Notes under the pieces: generated by a model
Databases searched by the model: none
What the model saw: only the letters and a program-made list of their open reading frames with translations
What the model was told of the DNA's origin: nothing
Made by a program: the position numbers and the translations under genes
Assembly: GCA_023853785.1 (NCBI GenBank)
Contig: JAJIRX010000846.1
Span: 62,001 to 126,000, forward strand
DNA from: Psilocybe azurescens
Lineage: Eukaryota > Basidiomycota > Agaricomycetes > Agaricales > Agrocybaceae
Direction: 5' to 3'
DNA: 64,000 nt
Shown here: in pieces, positions 11,569 through 21,609 of the stretch
How the letters are laid out: each line of letters begins with the position of its first letter
Position numbering within the stretch: position 1 is the stretch's first letter

Positions 11569-12700
11569 TACGATGATCAAGATTTTCCTGCCGGATTCAC
11601 GTATGGAATATGACTCGGGATGGAAGGCAACAACTCGGGATGCTCTTGGTGGAACCGTAACAAACAAGAAACAGTCGACATCCACTCTGCGGTTCATCGG
11701 TGAGTTTGCTTCACGTCCCTCCGAGGACAATCTTTATTTGATATCGATGATTGCTGCAGGTGAATCAGTTTCGTGGTTTGGCTTTGTTAACCAGAGTGCA
11801 TCCATTGAAGCCACAACGGCGTCGTATGCTATCAACGAGGAAACTGCTACCATCCTCAACATAAACGCCATCTCACCGTCGTCACTGCAAAACCCGTTGG
11901 ACCCGTTTGATAGCCATATGATATTTTTCCAAACGCGTACGTTCAATAAAGGCCCTCACACTCACAGTAATATATAATGGTGATGTTGAAACAAACTCCA
12001 CTTCTTTGACTCTTGATTACATCCTCGTTCGAAATGGCACTTCTGCACCTGGTGCAGCCGCTGTTCTGAATCCTCCGTCCGCTTCGCCGAGTCGTCGAAT
12101 TCTCCGAGCCCCGCCATCCCTCATCCGAAATTCGAATGCACGCTGGACCTATTGTGGGCGGTATTGCCGGTGCTCTAACCCTGATCGTTGCGGTCATTCT
12201 TACTTACATTCTTCTTCGTACGCCGGAAAAGGAAGAAAGCAGCAGAAAGCAGTGAGGTTTATAGCATCGACGAATCACTCCACAATGCCCCGCCGCCAGT
12301 AAACCAGTTCATAATATCGAGAGAGGACATTGTCGACGACAAGGAAGTGGAATCTGGGCCACCAACAGACTCGACGCCCACGTCTGGGCATTCCCCACTA
12401 AACATAGAAATTAAGAATTCGGCGTGCCCAAAATCCTTCGATGGTTGATACAGAACTGGGCGAGGGATTCGAGTATCCCCAAGATCAGTTGCTATCGAGA
12501 CGCCACCATTCCAATCCGAGTCCATTGCATCGTCTCGGAGGTCTCTGATGCCCAATCCGGTGTCACCTTCGTTGCACGGTTCTCGTCTGGTATCCAGTGG
12601 CTCTAGAATTGTTCTTGGAGATGAAGACAGTTGCGTTAGATTGTCCGGAACAAGTGAAGGTGAAGATGTTCTATTGGCGCCTGAATATACCCTTTCATGA
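11569..12700 (+). pseudogene. Single-pass membrane protein with jelly-roll-like ectodomain, reading frame interrupted
   Basis: Follows the plan of a common mushroom family: beta-rich ectodomain, Ser/Pro linker, one TM helix, basic stop-transfer and a Ser-rich cytoplasmic tail. Ectodomain pieces are DSRMEYDSGWKATTRDALGG and, after an intron at about 11701-11760, GESVSWFGFVNQSASIEATT. After a short intron near 11937 comes STSLTLDYILVRNG. The TM segment is GPIVGGIAGALTLIVAVILT (about 12140-12210), followed one base out of frame by VRRKRKKAAESSEVYS. At least three single-base shifts are needed between 12060 and 12220. A TGA at 12446 is followed by open frame to 12700 (ends APEYTLS). No signal peptide exon was found. 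Whether this is real decay or sequence error is undecided; membrane topology is inferred. Confidence 0.5.
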
Positions 12701-13177
12701 CCTGATGATTATGATACCCCGGTCTCAATGAGACGTACCGTCACGTAACCTGGAATAATAAACAAGATCCGAATCGCAGAAGCTGTAGCAAGAGAGTTGA
12801 AATATCTTACTTATGAGGCAGCCTTTCTATTATACGCTCATTTTACTAGCGTGGGCTTTCGCGATATTAGGGCGCTTCGCGGTCGCGTTTTCCGGCCGTT
12901 TTGAGTCGTTTTTCCGAGGCCGTTTTTGATGGCCAAAACTATCTGACATGGCACTCTCGCGAGATCCCTGAAGCGACTAGATTTCTCTGCGGTTCTTCTC
13001 AAGTAGCTGGACAGTGCCAGGATGCCAAAATAAAGCGAACAAAAGTGTAAAACGAGCAGAAACTGAACGTCATCGAAAACAGACATCGAAAAAACTTAAT
13101 AATAAAATGGCCGAGAACGCAAGCGTGAAACGCCCTATTAATATATGAATGCTAGTCGAGTATTCAACGAATACCAG
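12701..13177. other. Intergenic, no gene recognised
   Basis: About 480 bases between two convergent genes, with several GC-rich short inverted motifs (GGCCGTTTT-like) near 12880-12950. No feature could be supported. Confidence 0.5.
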
Positions 13178-13997
13178 TCAACGAGACGCTTCTGCTGCCT
13201 CGTGGCTCGGTCCTGATGCAGGTTCATCATCATCCAGAACCCATGCGTTCTCTTTCACCAACTTTTCTCTTTCCAATAGATACTTTCCTGTACAGATAAT
13301 TTGTTCAAAACGGCAGACGTCATATACTGTATTGATAAAGCAGAAGTAGTGAAGTGAAGCAAACCTTCTTTGTACTTCTGAGAATGGTCCGCCGCTTTAT
13401 GGTAGAACCAACCGAGACGGTCGTTGCAGCCTAGGCAAAAGACGTCTGCCACTGTATGCACGCCAGTCCTACGTTTATGGCACCCGAAGTCGGTATCAAT
13501 GTTTACCGTCGGCGGGAGATAATGAGAGGGAAGAAGGCACTATTCAGCTAATTCAACGACGACATATACTAAACACCCACAAAAGAGATCGATCTTCTCG
13601 ACGTCCAAGCTTGACATTCGTTGCTGACTGCATGAGACTGTATTAATGGATGAAAACAGTTGAGGTAAACATCGGTCAGTAATTCGACCTTCTTCGTGGA
13701 AGACTTCGCTAGCTCCTGCCCCTGCATGCACACAGGTGAATGCACACTGAAGCAAAGCAAAGCGGGGAGCTTAACAAAGATAGGATACTTGCTAGCCTCT
13801 TCCATCTCTTCCAGAGAATGACTTGCTGATCATTTCGTCTTGCAAAGTCTACCGTTTATGTTAGATCTTGACTTCCCAGCAAAGGGTGAATAAAAACAGA
13901 CGATAACCGCAGAGCACTTCGAGCACAAATACGTCGGGTGGCCTTCATAGGCTTGCACAACAAGATTTCGTGTGTCAGATGTAGGCGAGAGAAGCAT
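13178..13997 (-). CDS. Yippee-family zinc-binding protein
   Basis: Yippee proteins are small conserved eukaryotic zinc-ribbon proteins of unclear biochemical role. The first exon starts MLLSPTSDTR at 13997 and contains the first zinc pair, YLCSKCSAVI. The next, following an acceptor near 13850, reads DEMISKSFSGRDGR, a family hallmark. The following exon has VNIDTD, then TGVHTVADVFCLGCNDRLGW with the second C-x2-C pair, then SQKYKEG. After an intron (about 13363-13310) it ends KYLLEREKLVKENAWVLDDD and TGA 13178. The exon between GRDGR and VNIDTD, where AYLF-like residues are expected, is poorly resolved, so that splice is uncertain. Both metal-binding pairs are intact. Confidence 0.7.
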
Positions 13998-14351
13998 TTT
14001 CTAGTACTGAGTATCTCGTTGAAAGGCAGTGGAGCTCCCGCTCTGAGTAGCACGTGTTGCCGCCCGCTAACGCGGTCCGTCCATCCGTGTACTTAAGGAC
14101 TTACTTGGGACTTAGCCAACTTCTGCCACATTGCAGCCACAACGAAGTGAGCTTGATGATTGTTCTCCTTACTGCTCACTGTATTCGTTGAGTTCCACAT
14201 ACAGTGTAAGATAAGTAGTGGTAATATCGCTTTGCATCGATGTCTATTACAATATAAATACAGAGAGGGTGTGCTATACGGTTTGACGTCAGAAGCCGTC
14301 TGTGCATGGCCATAACGTTGCCTATTACAAAGAACCTGACATAACGCAGCT

Positions 14352-16493
14352 TCATGCTTCCGTCCCAATTTCAGCTTTTTGTGACGCAAAACGCAGCTCC
14401 CCGACGGAGAGCTCGTATGTTCCAGTGGCTGTTTCTTCTGTTTCCTGTTAGAGAGAAGTGATGAGGAGTAGATCGGGTGAGTCATGGAAGGCTGGAATTG
14501 AAAATAGCTTTCGCTTACACCGTGATTACAATCAGGGTCCGCAAAATCTGGATAGACCATATCGTCTGAGTTGTCGAACTTCTCGCGTAGATACTCCCGT
14601 GCGTTTAATCTAAGAGCACGTTAGCGCCCGAGCAAGGGGCAACCTGGAAATATGAGAGCTAAAATTGCGTACATGGCAAGGGAATGAGTTGAAATATGCT
14701 AAAAATGTTCCGTCAGGATCCAGTCAACTATCAAATAAGCACTGCAGCTTACTTTTTCCAAGTAGAAAACCAATTGCTCCATACACAGTTGCATGCGGGA
14801 GAACTAGGAACTGCACGTTGGCAGCGCCAGGAGACGACGAGTAAGAATCAATCTATACCGTGGTCACAAAAAATCGCGGGACTCTCACAGTTATCAAACC
14901 GATGATGGCAAGTATTCTGCGGTGGAGAAATAAACGGTCATGTCAGTTCCGAAGTACAGGAAACTAAACGCCGCTGCCGGTCTGCCAATCAGATCACTCG
15001 CTCACGTTGTAAGGAAGTTCGTATTTATTATGAAAAGCATGATAAGCTTGACGACGTGATCACTCCTTGAGGTACGACAAGACATCTGTCAGATTCTTTG
15101 AAAAGACGTGTGCTGTTTGAGGTCGACATACCTCTTAATGCCAATACGTGCTCGTTGCAGACTCCAGGCTGAATTAAATCAATGGGTGTTAATCAGTTTC
15201 TATGGTAGGCCGTATCCAGGAATAGCCGCTGACTCATTGCGCCAGTAAGAATAACATCATATGCTATTTGACTTGACGTCGCTAGTTTGAATGCCAACTA
15301 TGCAGGAAATCAGACCTAGTGAAACAATCTGATTAGAGACACTTACAATGAAATCAGGCGTGTTACCGGTCAGTATCTTGTGGTTGAATCCATTGATAGC
15401 CAGATCTAACAAAATCTGTTTGTCAACTCTGGCAGAAAATCACCAAGCACGGGGGTCTCTTACCAATGTAGCTAGCTACATAGAAGATTTACTTGTCTCA
15501 GTACTTGATAGCTCAACATGCAAAAGTATTTCTTTTACCAAAGCTGAATATAGACAGCGAGACCTATCCAAAACCACGGTCAGCCTCAAAATCTATTAAA
15601 CTATCGATACATTACACTGACTGTGAGGGCTGTGAAAGCAATCCTAGACCTCGTCCCAAAGCTTGATGCTGTGAATACCCATATCCGCCAACAGAAGAAC
15701 CTGATGAAAATTAACAGTATGATCATGAGCAGCTGTCGACAATTTGTGGATGTTGAAAAAGATTACCATTGAATCATCACACTGATACAAGCCTAGATCA
15801 ATACAGGATATTCGTCAGCGAGAAGGTCGCACTTGAAGAACAAGGAAAGAATCTGACCAGCAACAGGGATTCGACCTATATGGATTCAATTAGGCGCTTT
15901 GTCTAGATCTATGAAGAGTTCTGAGATTTGACATACATATATGAATCTGTAGGTCGATGAATTAGAATGAAATGAACGACGTCCGGAAAGAAAGAATGAT
16001 CAAAACCAACGTACACCTCAGCGCTACCCGGTCCTCCAGACGGCAAAGCAAATGGGTTCAGAAAGTCGGTCACCAAGAACCGATATATTCCAGCCATCAT
16101 TGCAGCCTGTTCCGCTGAACTCAGAGCCTAGAGTAGGTTTAAAATCAGAGACCTGCTTTAGTGACATCGGGGTGTTCAATTACGCTGCGACGGCGTCAGA
16201 CAGATCGAACAGACTCGTAGATCTGGTAATAGAAGCGCTCACAATATGAAGCCGACAAATATTTGAAGCCACGTCTTGTCTTTGCGGCTGCGTGGGCCTG
16301 TCACGTAGATGAAAACCTGGAGACAACTGACGCCATAAAGACTACGTCGGACGTCGGATGCTTGAGTCAGGACCAATATAACAGAAATGCAGAACTCACA
16401 TAGTGGCAACTCCTGACCCAACGTACAAGGCGCCTAGTGTGGCATCGAACTTCGGGAATGCAAAATTTGGGGGAGAGGAGACACCGCTGACAT
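14352..16493 (-). CDS. DUF6534-type seven-TM membrane protein (one start-proximal frame break)
   Basis: Belongs to a large mushroom family of unknown-function multi-TM proteins. The first exon encodes FAFPKFDATLGALYVGSGVA. It is preceded by an ATG (16493) that is out of frame by one C in the five-C run at 16469-16473. The second exon is LYGVSCLQVFIYVTG then TWLQIFVGFIL; the third FDLSDAVAA. Next come GIYRFLVTDFLNPFALP and, after further small exons, RFFCWRIWVFTA, matching the usual FxxRIW motif. The 3' part has the family signature LNAREYLREKF, then a spliced end ETATGTYELSVGELRFAS to TGA 14352. Exons between 14580 and 15600 were not all resolved. The family call is firm by pattern; the exact model is not. 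Confidence 0.6.
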
Positions 16494-16873
16494 GGCTCAG
16501 ATAAGAGCGATAGTAAATCCGCTAGACAAAAGGCTCTGAGAAAACGTGGGCAGCCAGCTGGGACTATTGCTCATTTCTCCAATGAGCGATGGTTAAATAA
16601 CAGAGTCATTGGCCGTCTCTTGGACAGAAATAGCATTGATGGGTTGAGGGCAGAGAAGCTGATGGAAAACCAGTCGCTTCAAAAGTCGAACAACGAACAT
16701 CGGTTAGGTGAAATACCCACGTGCCGTACGGCGTTATATTGCATTCTATTAATGAACTTCCGAGCAAGTCAACTTCCCCAATGGAAGGCTATCCAATCAT
16801 AACGATAGATCATACCATACGCCTTCAGCTCTTACACTCATCCTCTATCTCAGCATCCCAGTCAATAGTAACT

Positions 16874-18319
16874 ATGGTTTTTGGCGGCGCTGCCCCGTCA
16901 AAGGACTTCAATCCAGTTCGAGACCTTCCTGCAATGAAGGGAAAGGTTGTACTTGTTACAGGGTCAAGGTCAGTTCATTTCCCCAGATATGAACTTTAGC
17001 AGCTGCGCTGATCAAAATTATGACGAGCAGTAGTGGGATAGGGCTGGCAATTCTTCAACATCTTCTAAGACTCGGAGCCAAAGTGAGCATTTAATTGTGT
17101 CTAACTGAGTTTCTTGTAAATATGTAACCAGGTCTACATGGCGGCTCCAGACGATGAGAAGGTAAAAGAGGCGCTCGAACGCGTTGAAAAAGAAGGGCGT
17201 GAACCTGGTCTTGGAGAGGTCATCTGGTGGGAACTCGATCTTTCGGACCCACGAGGAGCGAAATCATCGGCTGAGAAATTCTTGGAAAAGGAGAATAGAT
17301 TGGATATCTTGAGTGAGTATTAATCTCATTTTTCTGCCAACTCGTCGCTAATCAAAAGTCCGCAGTCAATAATGCAGCACAGTCTGTTGATCCCATGGCA
17401 TTTCTCTCATGGATATCGGCCCTAATCTGTTCTTCTAATTTTAGGATCACTGACCTCGGTAACCCCAAATTCAATGCTGATGGTGTTCAGTACAACATGG
17501 CAATTAAGTGAGCACTTTCAACGGCTGTATACCCTCAGTACTATAATTATCATTTCCAAGTTACTTAGGGCCATTTGTGTTCACTCGAACTCTTCTTCCC
17601 CTCCTTGAGTCAACAGCGGCGAGTGGGGACGATGTACGGATCGTAAATGTACGGGTGTAGTCGACTTTTCACTCATGGATCAGATGCCAATCATCTCTGA
17701 TGAGACTAGGTCGGCTCAGATGGACACAAGGATGTCAGATTTCTTGACTACGGATCCAAAGAGGCCTGGAATCACAAATTTCGATGGACTATGCTCCCAA
17801 CACTCGAGCGGTATAGTGAGTCGCCGAGTCTATTTATGTCCATCATGATGTCAAGTATGACCTTTCATACAGAATACTCGAAGCTCGCGGTACATCTATG
17901 GACCAATAATCTCACAAAACGTCTCACTGTGGACAATTCCAAAGTAATGGTCTTGCTCGCACATCCTGGCGCCATTCTCAGCGTATGTCTGATTTTTTTA
18001 CTTCTTTAATATGCGCCGCTGGCTCACTTTGATGCAATTCCTCAAGGATGGTGCAATACGCTCCCTCAAGACGCTCCCTGTACCGCGCTTCTGGATATGG
18101 CTGATGGGTACCATGATGTTCCCTCAGGAAATGGGGGCGTATACGGCTGTTTTTGCCGCATGTGCTCCTCGAGATAACCCTGAGATATCTCATGGCGCTT
18201 ATATCTTTCCACCCAATATCGCGCACCATCAAGCACGGGCAGCATTGGACGAAGAAAAGCAAAATCAGCTGTTTCTCTATACGGAAGAACTATTGAAAAG
18301 TATCGGTCTTGGGCAATAA
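16874..18319 (+). CDS. Short-chain dehydrogenase/reductase (SDR)
   Basis: An NAD(P)-dependent oxidoreductase with a Rossmann fold, similar in plan to retinol-dehydrogenase/WW-oxidoreductase-like fungal SDRs; substrate unknown. The spliced frame is continuous. It starts MVFGGAAPSKDF, then GKVVLVTGSSSGIGLA, with the TGxxxGIG cofactor motif formed by joining exons across 16969-17030. NNAAQ is completed across 17369. ERYKYSKLAVHLW supplies the catalytic YxxxK and is created only by the intron at about 17818-17871 (GTGAGT donor). The next segment is VLLAHPGAILS. The protein ends LLKSIGLGQ at TAA 18319. Eight or so introns, all GT-AG. About 330 residues, normal for the type. The start was chosen at the Met before VFGG, which precedes the Rossmann strand at the usual distance. 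Confidence 0.88.
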
Positions 18320-20003
18320 GATCCAAAGAATGGAATAGGTAGTGTACTCGCTATACTACTAATTCGGCTCAGCAGAATAGATTCCGACAGACATTATCTG
18401 CAAATCGCGAACAACATCATCTCGTCTTACATGGAGCATCTAACTATAATTATTCTGCAGCAACCATATATAGCTGTACTTAGGTTCTCATACATAGCAA
18501 GTCCGTGAAACGCGATATAAACGGGTACTATGTGTTTTCAGGTACATTTCATGTAAATTTTGAGGCCCACGAAGCAGTCGGGTAATATTTATACTAATTA
18601 TAGATGTGGTGTTCTGATTCATCCGTTCCGTTTCCTCCCTATATCAAACATATGCACATATGTGTCTATGATTCGTGTTGCTGATCTCACCTACGAGCTC
18701 CTGAACTTTGGCAGCGACCTTCAAAAAAAAGGCGATCGTTGGTGAGGTGTGACTTTTTCTCCGGAACTTGTAATGCTGAAGATCGATCAACTGACGCTTT
18801 GCTCGCTAGCAGTCGCTAGCCAGCTACTGATTTTCAGGGCTTTAAATGTGTACTGATGTCGAAAACCTGTCTAGATACAGTCGAACTTGTCATAACCCAT
18901 ACCCCCCTCGGTGGATGGTCCGGGCTATGGGTTGTGGCAGTTTATGGGTTATAAGAGGTTAATTTTGGTGTACACTTCGGTTTGGTGGCAGCTCACACCT
19001 ATGGGTTATTACAGGTTATGGGGGTATCACAGGTATGGGTTATGGCAGGTTCGACCGTCCTTACCTTCTGCCGGCATCCAAGATCGACATTACGTAACCA
19101 ACGGATAATGGTCACGATCTCCGAAATATCTGTTGAACTTGAAGGCATATCATCATTTGTCGCCATCCGCAGATGATGAAAAATATCCCTCGGATAACAG
19201 GCTTGCGAAACCTTGAGGTGGCGCTACGCGCAAGTTGATTGTAAGCGCCTAAATGTAGAAATCCATCAGAACTTGTCCTCCGGCTAATTGGATCCGGCAA
19301 GTTCAGCTTGGCGACTTGTCAGTCGCAGTGACATAACCTCAGACTCGGGCCGAGCTCCGACAGTGATGTTCAATTCAACACTTTGAACGATTGGATGAAC
19401 TTCCTTGCTGGCTTCACTTCTGACACCGACGACTGTTCCTAGGGTGGTGCCAAACTACTACTGGTTGACCACTGGACACTGACGAAATACGAAAATCTCA
19501 TTTATTCACAAATTCGTCCGGGACTTTTCAGTCGCTTTTGAATTGTTTTGGGTCGGATTTCAGGTGGCTTTCAGGTGGTGTCAGTTCTTCGAAAGATTAT
19601 CATCAACTTTGCTATAGCAGGTCTAAATATCTGAATAGGTTGATTTGTCTATTTCCAACGAGTGGATCGATATCTGTCGTGTACCTGGCGCATGGCTACA
19701 CAAACCGCCAGAAATCGCCGATCATGTCGTCCAAGCCTCAGTCTTGTTCGACTTTCAATGCAAAGTGTAGTATCACATTGCCTGATTCTTACCATCTCTC
19801 AGCAGTAGCCCTCATCGAAGTGTCATTGTTTACCGCACAATTTACGACTGCTGATAGATGTGCCTTGGACCACGGCGATTGTTAACCCTACTTTCTGGCA
19901 GGTTCTTCCTGTTCCTTGTGACTTTGATTTCTATCATGTCTGTTAAAAAGTCTCACTTTCTCGGAGGGTTGCAACGCAGACCGACCCCAACAGCTCACTA
20001 GGA
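18320..20003. other. Intergenic with one small MITE
   Basis: About 1.7 kb between the SDR and WSC genes. Apart from the element at 18877-19058 it shows no coding pattern. ORFs that start inside the TATGGGTTAT repeats are artefacts of the repeat. Confidence 0.5.
18877..19058. mobile_element. Small non-autonomous DNA transposon (MITE), possibly pogo/Fot1-like
   Basis: About 182 bases with imperfect terminal inverted repeats of about 27 bp. The left end begins ACAGTCGAACTTGTCATAAC and the right end, read on the other strand, begins ACGGTCGAACCTGCCATAAC; both continue CCATACC. Three mismatches were counted. A TA precedes CAGTCGAAC on the left; the matching right-hand TA is lost. The interior has several degenerate copies of TATGGGTTAT. 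CAGTCGAACCT-like ends with a TA target are common in fungal pogo/Fot1 elements, so the class is an inference. Confidence 0.5.
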
Positions 20004-21221
20004 ATGCGTTCTTTTTCAATTGCTCTTACTTCTGTCTGTATCTTTATCCAGGGACCTGTATGTCATCTTTTTACTCTGTTTGTCTTCTAAGCCAGCTCAT
20101 CCCTACCAGTTGAAGGTTCTTGCGAACCCATTTTTTTGCCACAGAATCTAGCATCTAGGCAATCTTCAACCATCAAGCAATCAGTGGGTACATGGCAATA
20201 CAAAGGCTGCTATAAGTAAAAAACAGTTCTCCTCGGGTGTCAGATTCCTTTTACGGTGGATTGTTTTAGGGATTTCGGACCACGTATTCTTGCATTCCGA
20301 TTTGACGTTCCAGGTGGAAACAGTGCTGAACGCTGCACAGCTCTTTGCCATAACCATGGATACGGTCTCGCCGGCCTTGAGTATGGAAGCGAGTGCTGTA
20401 TGTTCCTCAAAGCATCGATCTACAAAATATCTCTAACTTTCATAAAATTCAGGGTGCGACAACTACATGCCTTATGGCCAGTTAATGAGCGACAGTGATT
20501 GCAGTTTTACCTGCCCGGGGGATAGCACTGAACTTTGTGGTGCTGGGAACCGAATGGTGGTATATCAAGATTCTGCAGCCACACCGCCTAGTCCCAATAT
20601 ATGTATTACCTGGCGCGATTCGTCCAGCTTCATCAATAACGTTCTCCAGGCCATCCCAAAGAGCGGTTCAGGCCCAGTAACTAAGCTATACGCCATTCCT
20701 ACCAACCCTTTCACAGATCCTATCTATTATACCATCATCTCAGTACGCCGCTACGCACACATCAGATGTTCTACTGGTTCATGACTGAGGCGTCCCTTAT
20801 TTTAGACTTGTCCTGCTGGTTGTCCTTATACTGACTACTACAACTTCGGTTTGTACGGCAACGTGATCCAGAGTTACAACTCAGTGCCGTACCCTCCGAA
20901 TGTCGGTGATTCCCAAGCCTTCACATCCCAGTCATCTGTTGTTGGATACGCAGGCTTTTGTCCAAAGGTATCCGCAATTCATCTAACATCTAATAAAAAA
21001 CTAACGTTCGACGAACTCCATAGCCAAGCCCTCTTTCATCCAATCCGTTCATTGGATATCCTTTGCTTTCAGTGTCAGGGCACACGGACTTATGGAGTCT
21101 CTGCACCAACATAACCGCCGGCGGAAGACAGGACATCGTATATTCTCCAGTTGCCAATCATCCTCACTACACCGAGTCTGCTTGCCAGGACGTGTGGATC
21201 CAAATGGCTCCATATTCATAA
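20004..21221 (+). CDS. Secreted WSC-domain protein (one frame break near the last intron)
   Basis: WSC domains bind cell-wall or plant polysaccharides. A signal peptide (MRSFSIALTSVCIFIQG) is encoded by the first exon. The second gives TWQYKGCYK. The third gives the WSC core (CTALCHNHGYGLAGLEYGSE), joined by an intron to CWCDNYM and CSFTCPGDSTELCGAGNRM. The eight or so Cys of the WSC fold are present. A C-terminal region follows with TCPAGCPYTDYYNFGLYG and GYAGFCPK. The last exon in the direct phase stops after 13 codons. One base over, it reads SGHTDLWSLC then VYSPVANHPHY and ends at TAA 21221. That frame fits the family pattern, so a missing G at the splice donor near 20964-20970 is suspected. 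Probably exported to the wall. Confidence 0.75.
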
Positions 21222-21609
21222 CTGTTCCTTCTCGCATGAGCACTCATTCAGTCACGGTCTTAATTAGCGATTCAGCGGTGTCCATGTTCGAGGTGACGGT
21301 GACGATGGCGCCAAACACGCGAATTCCATTGTTGTACAATAGGAGCACAAATGTATATGTACAGAAAAGAAATAAAAAGTGTTAAAGGGTAGAAGATAAT
21401 ATGCCGACAAACCAAGTGACTACAAGCGGAAACAATACATAAATGTACATGAAATGTCTACTACATAAAGTACAGACAAGAAAGCAATTAAAGAAAAAAA
21501 TCCAGAGCAATGTAACAGAGCGAGAGATAGTAATAATGATGATGGATGCCCAAAGGAGGGACGAATACATAATAATGATGTGGGTAGAAATGGAGTAGAA
21601 ATCAAGGAG
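21222..21609. other. Short convergent intergenic region
   Basis: About 390 bases between the WSC gene and the adenylate cyclase stop, A-rich on the plus strand and likely 3' UTRs of both. No other feature seen. Confidence 0.5.

Noticed and set aside
12440..12450. Read-through or selenocysteine use of TGA at 12446
   Set aside because: No selenocysteine context is known for such proteins in fungi, and neighbouring frame slips give a simpler cause.
17820..17875. Loss of the catalytic Tyr in the SDR (unspliced reading gives HTEYSK)
   Set aside because: The GTGAGT...ACAG intron at this point joins ERYK to YSK and restores a normal YxxxK.
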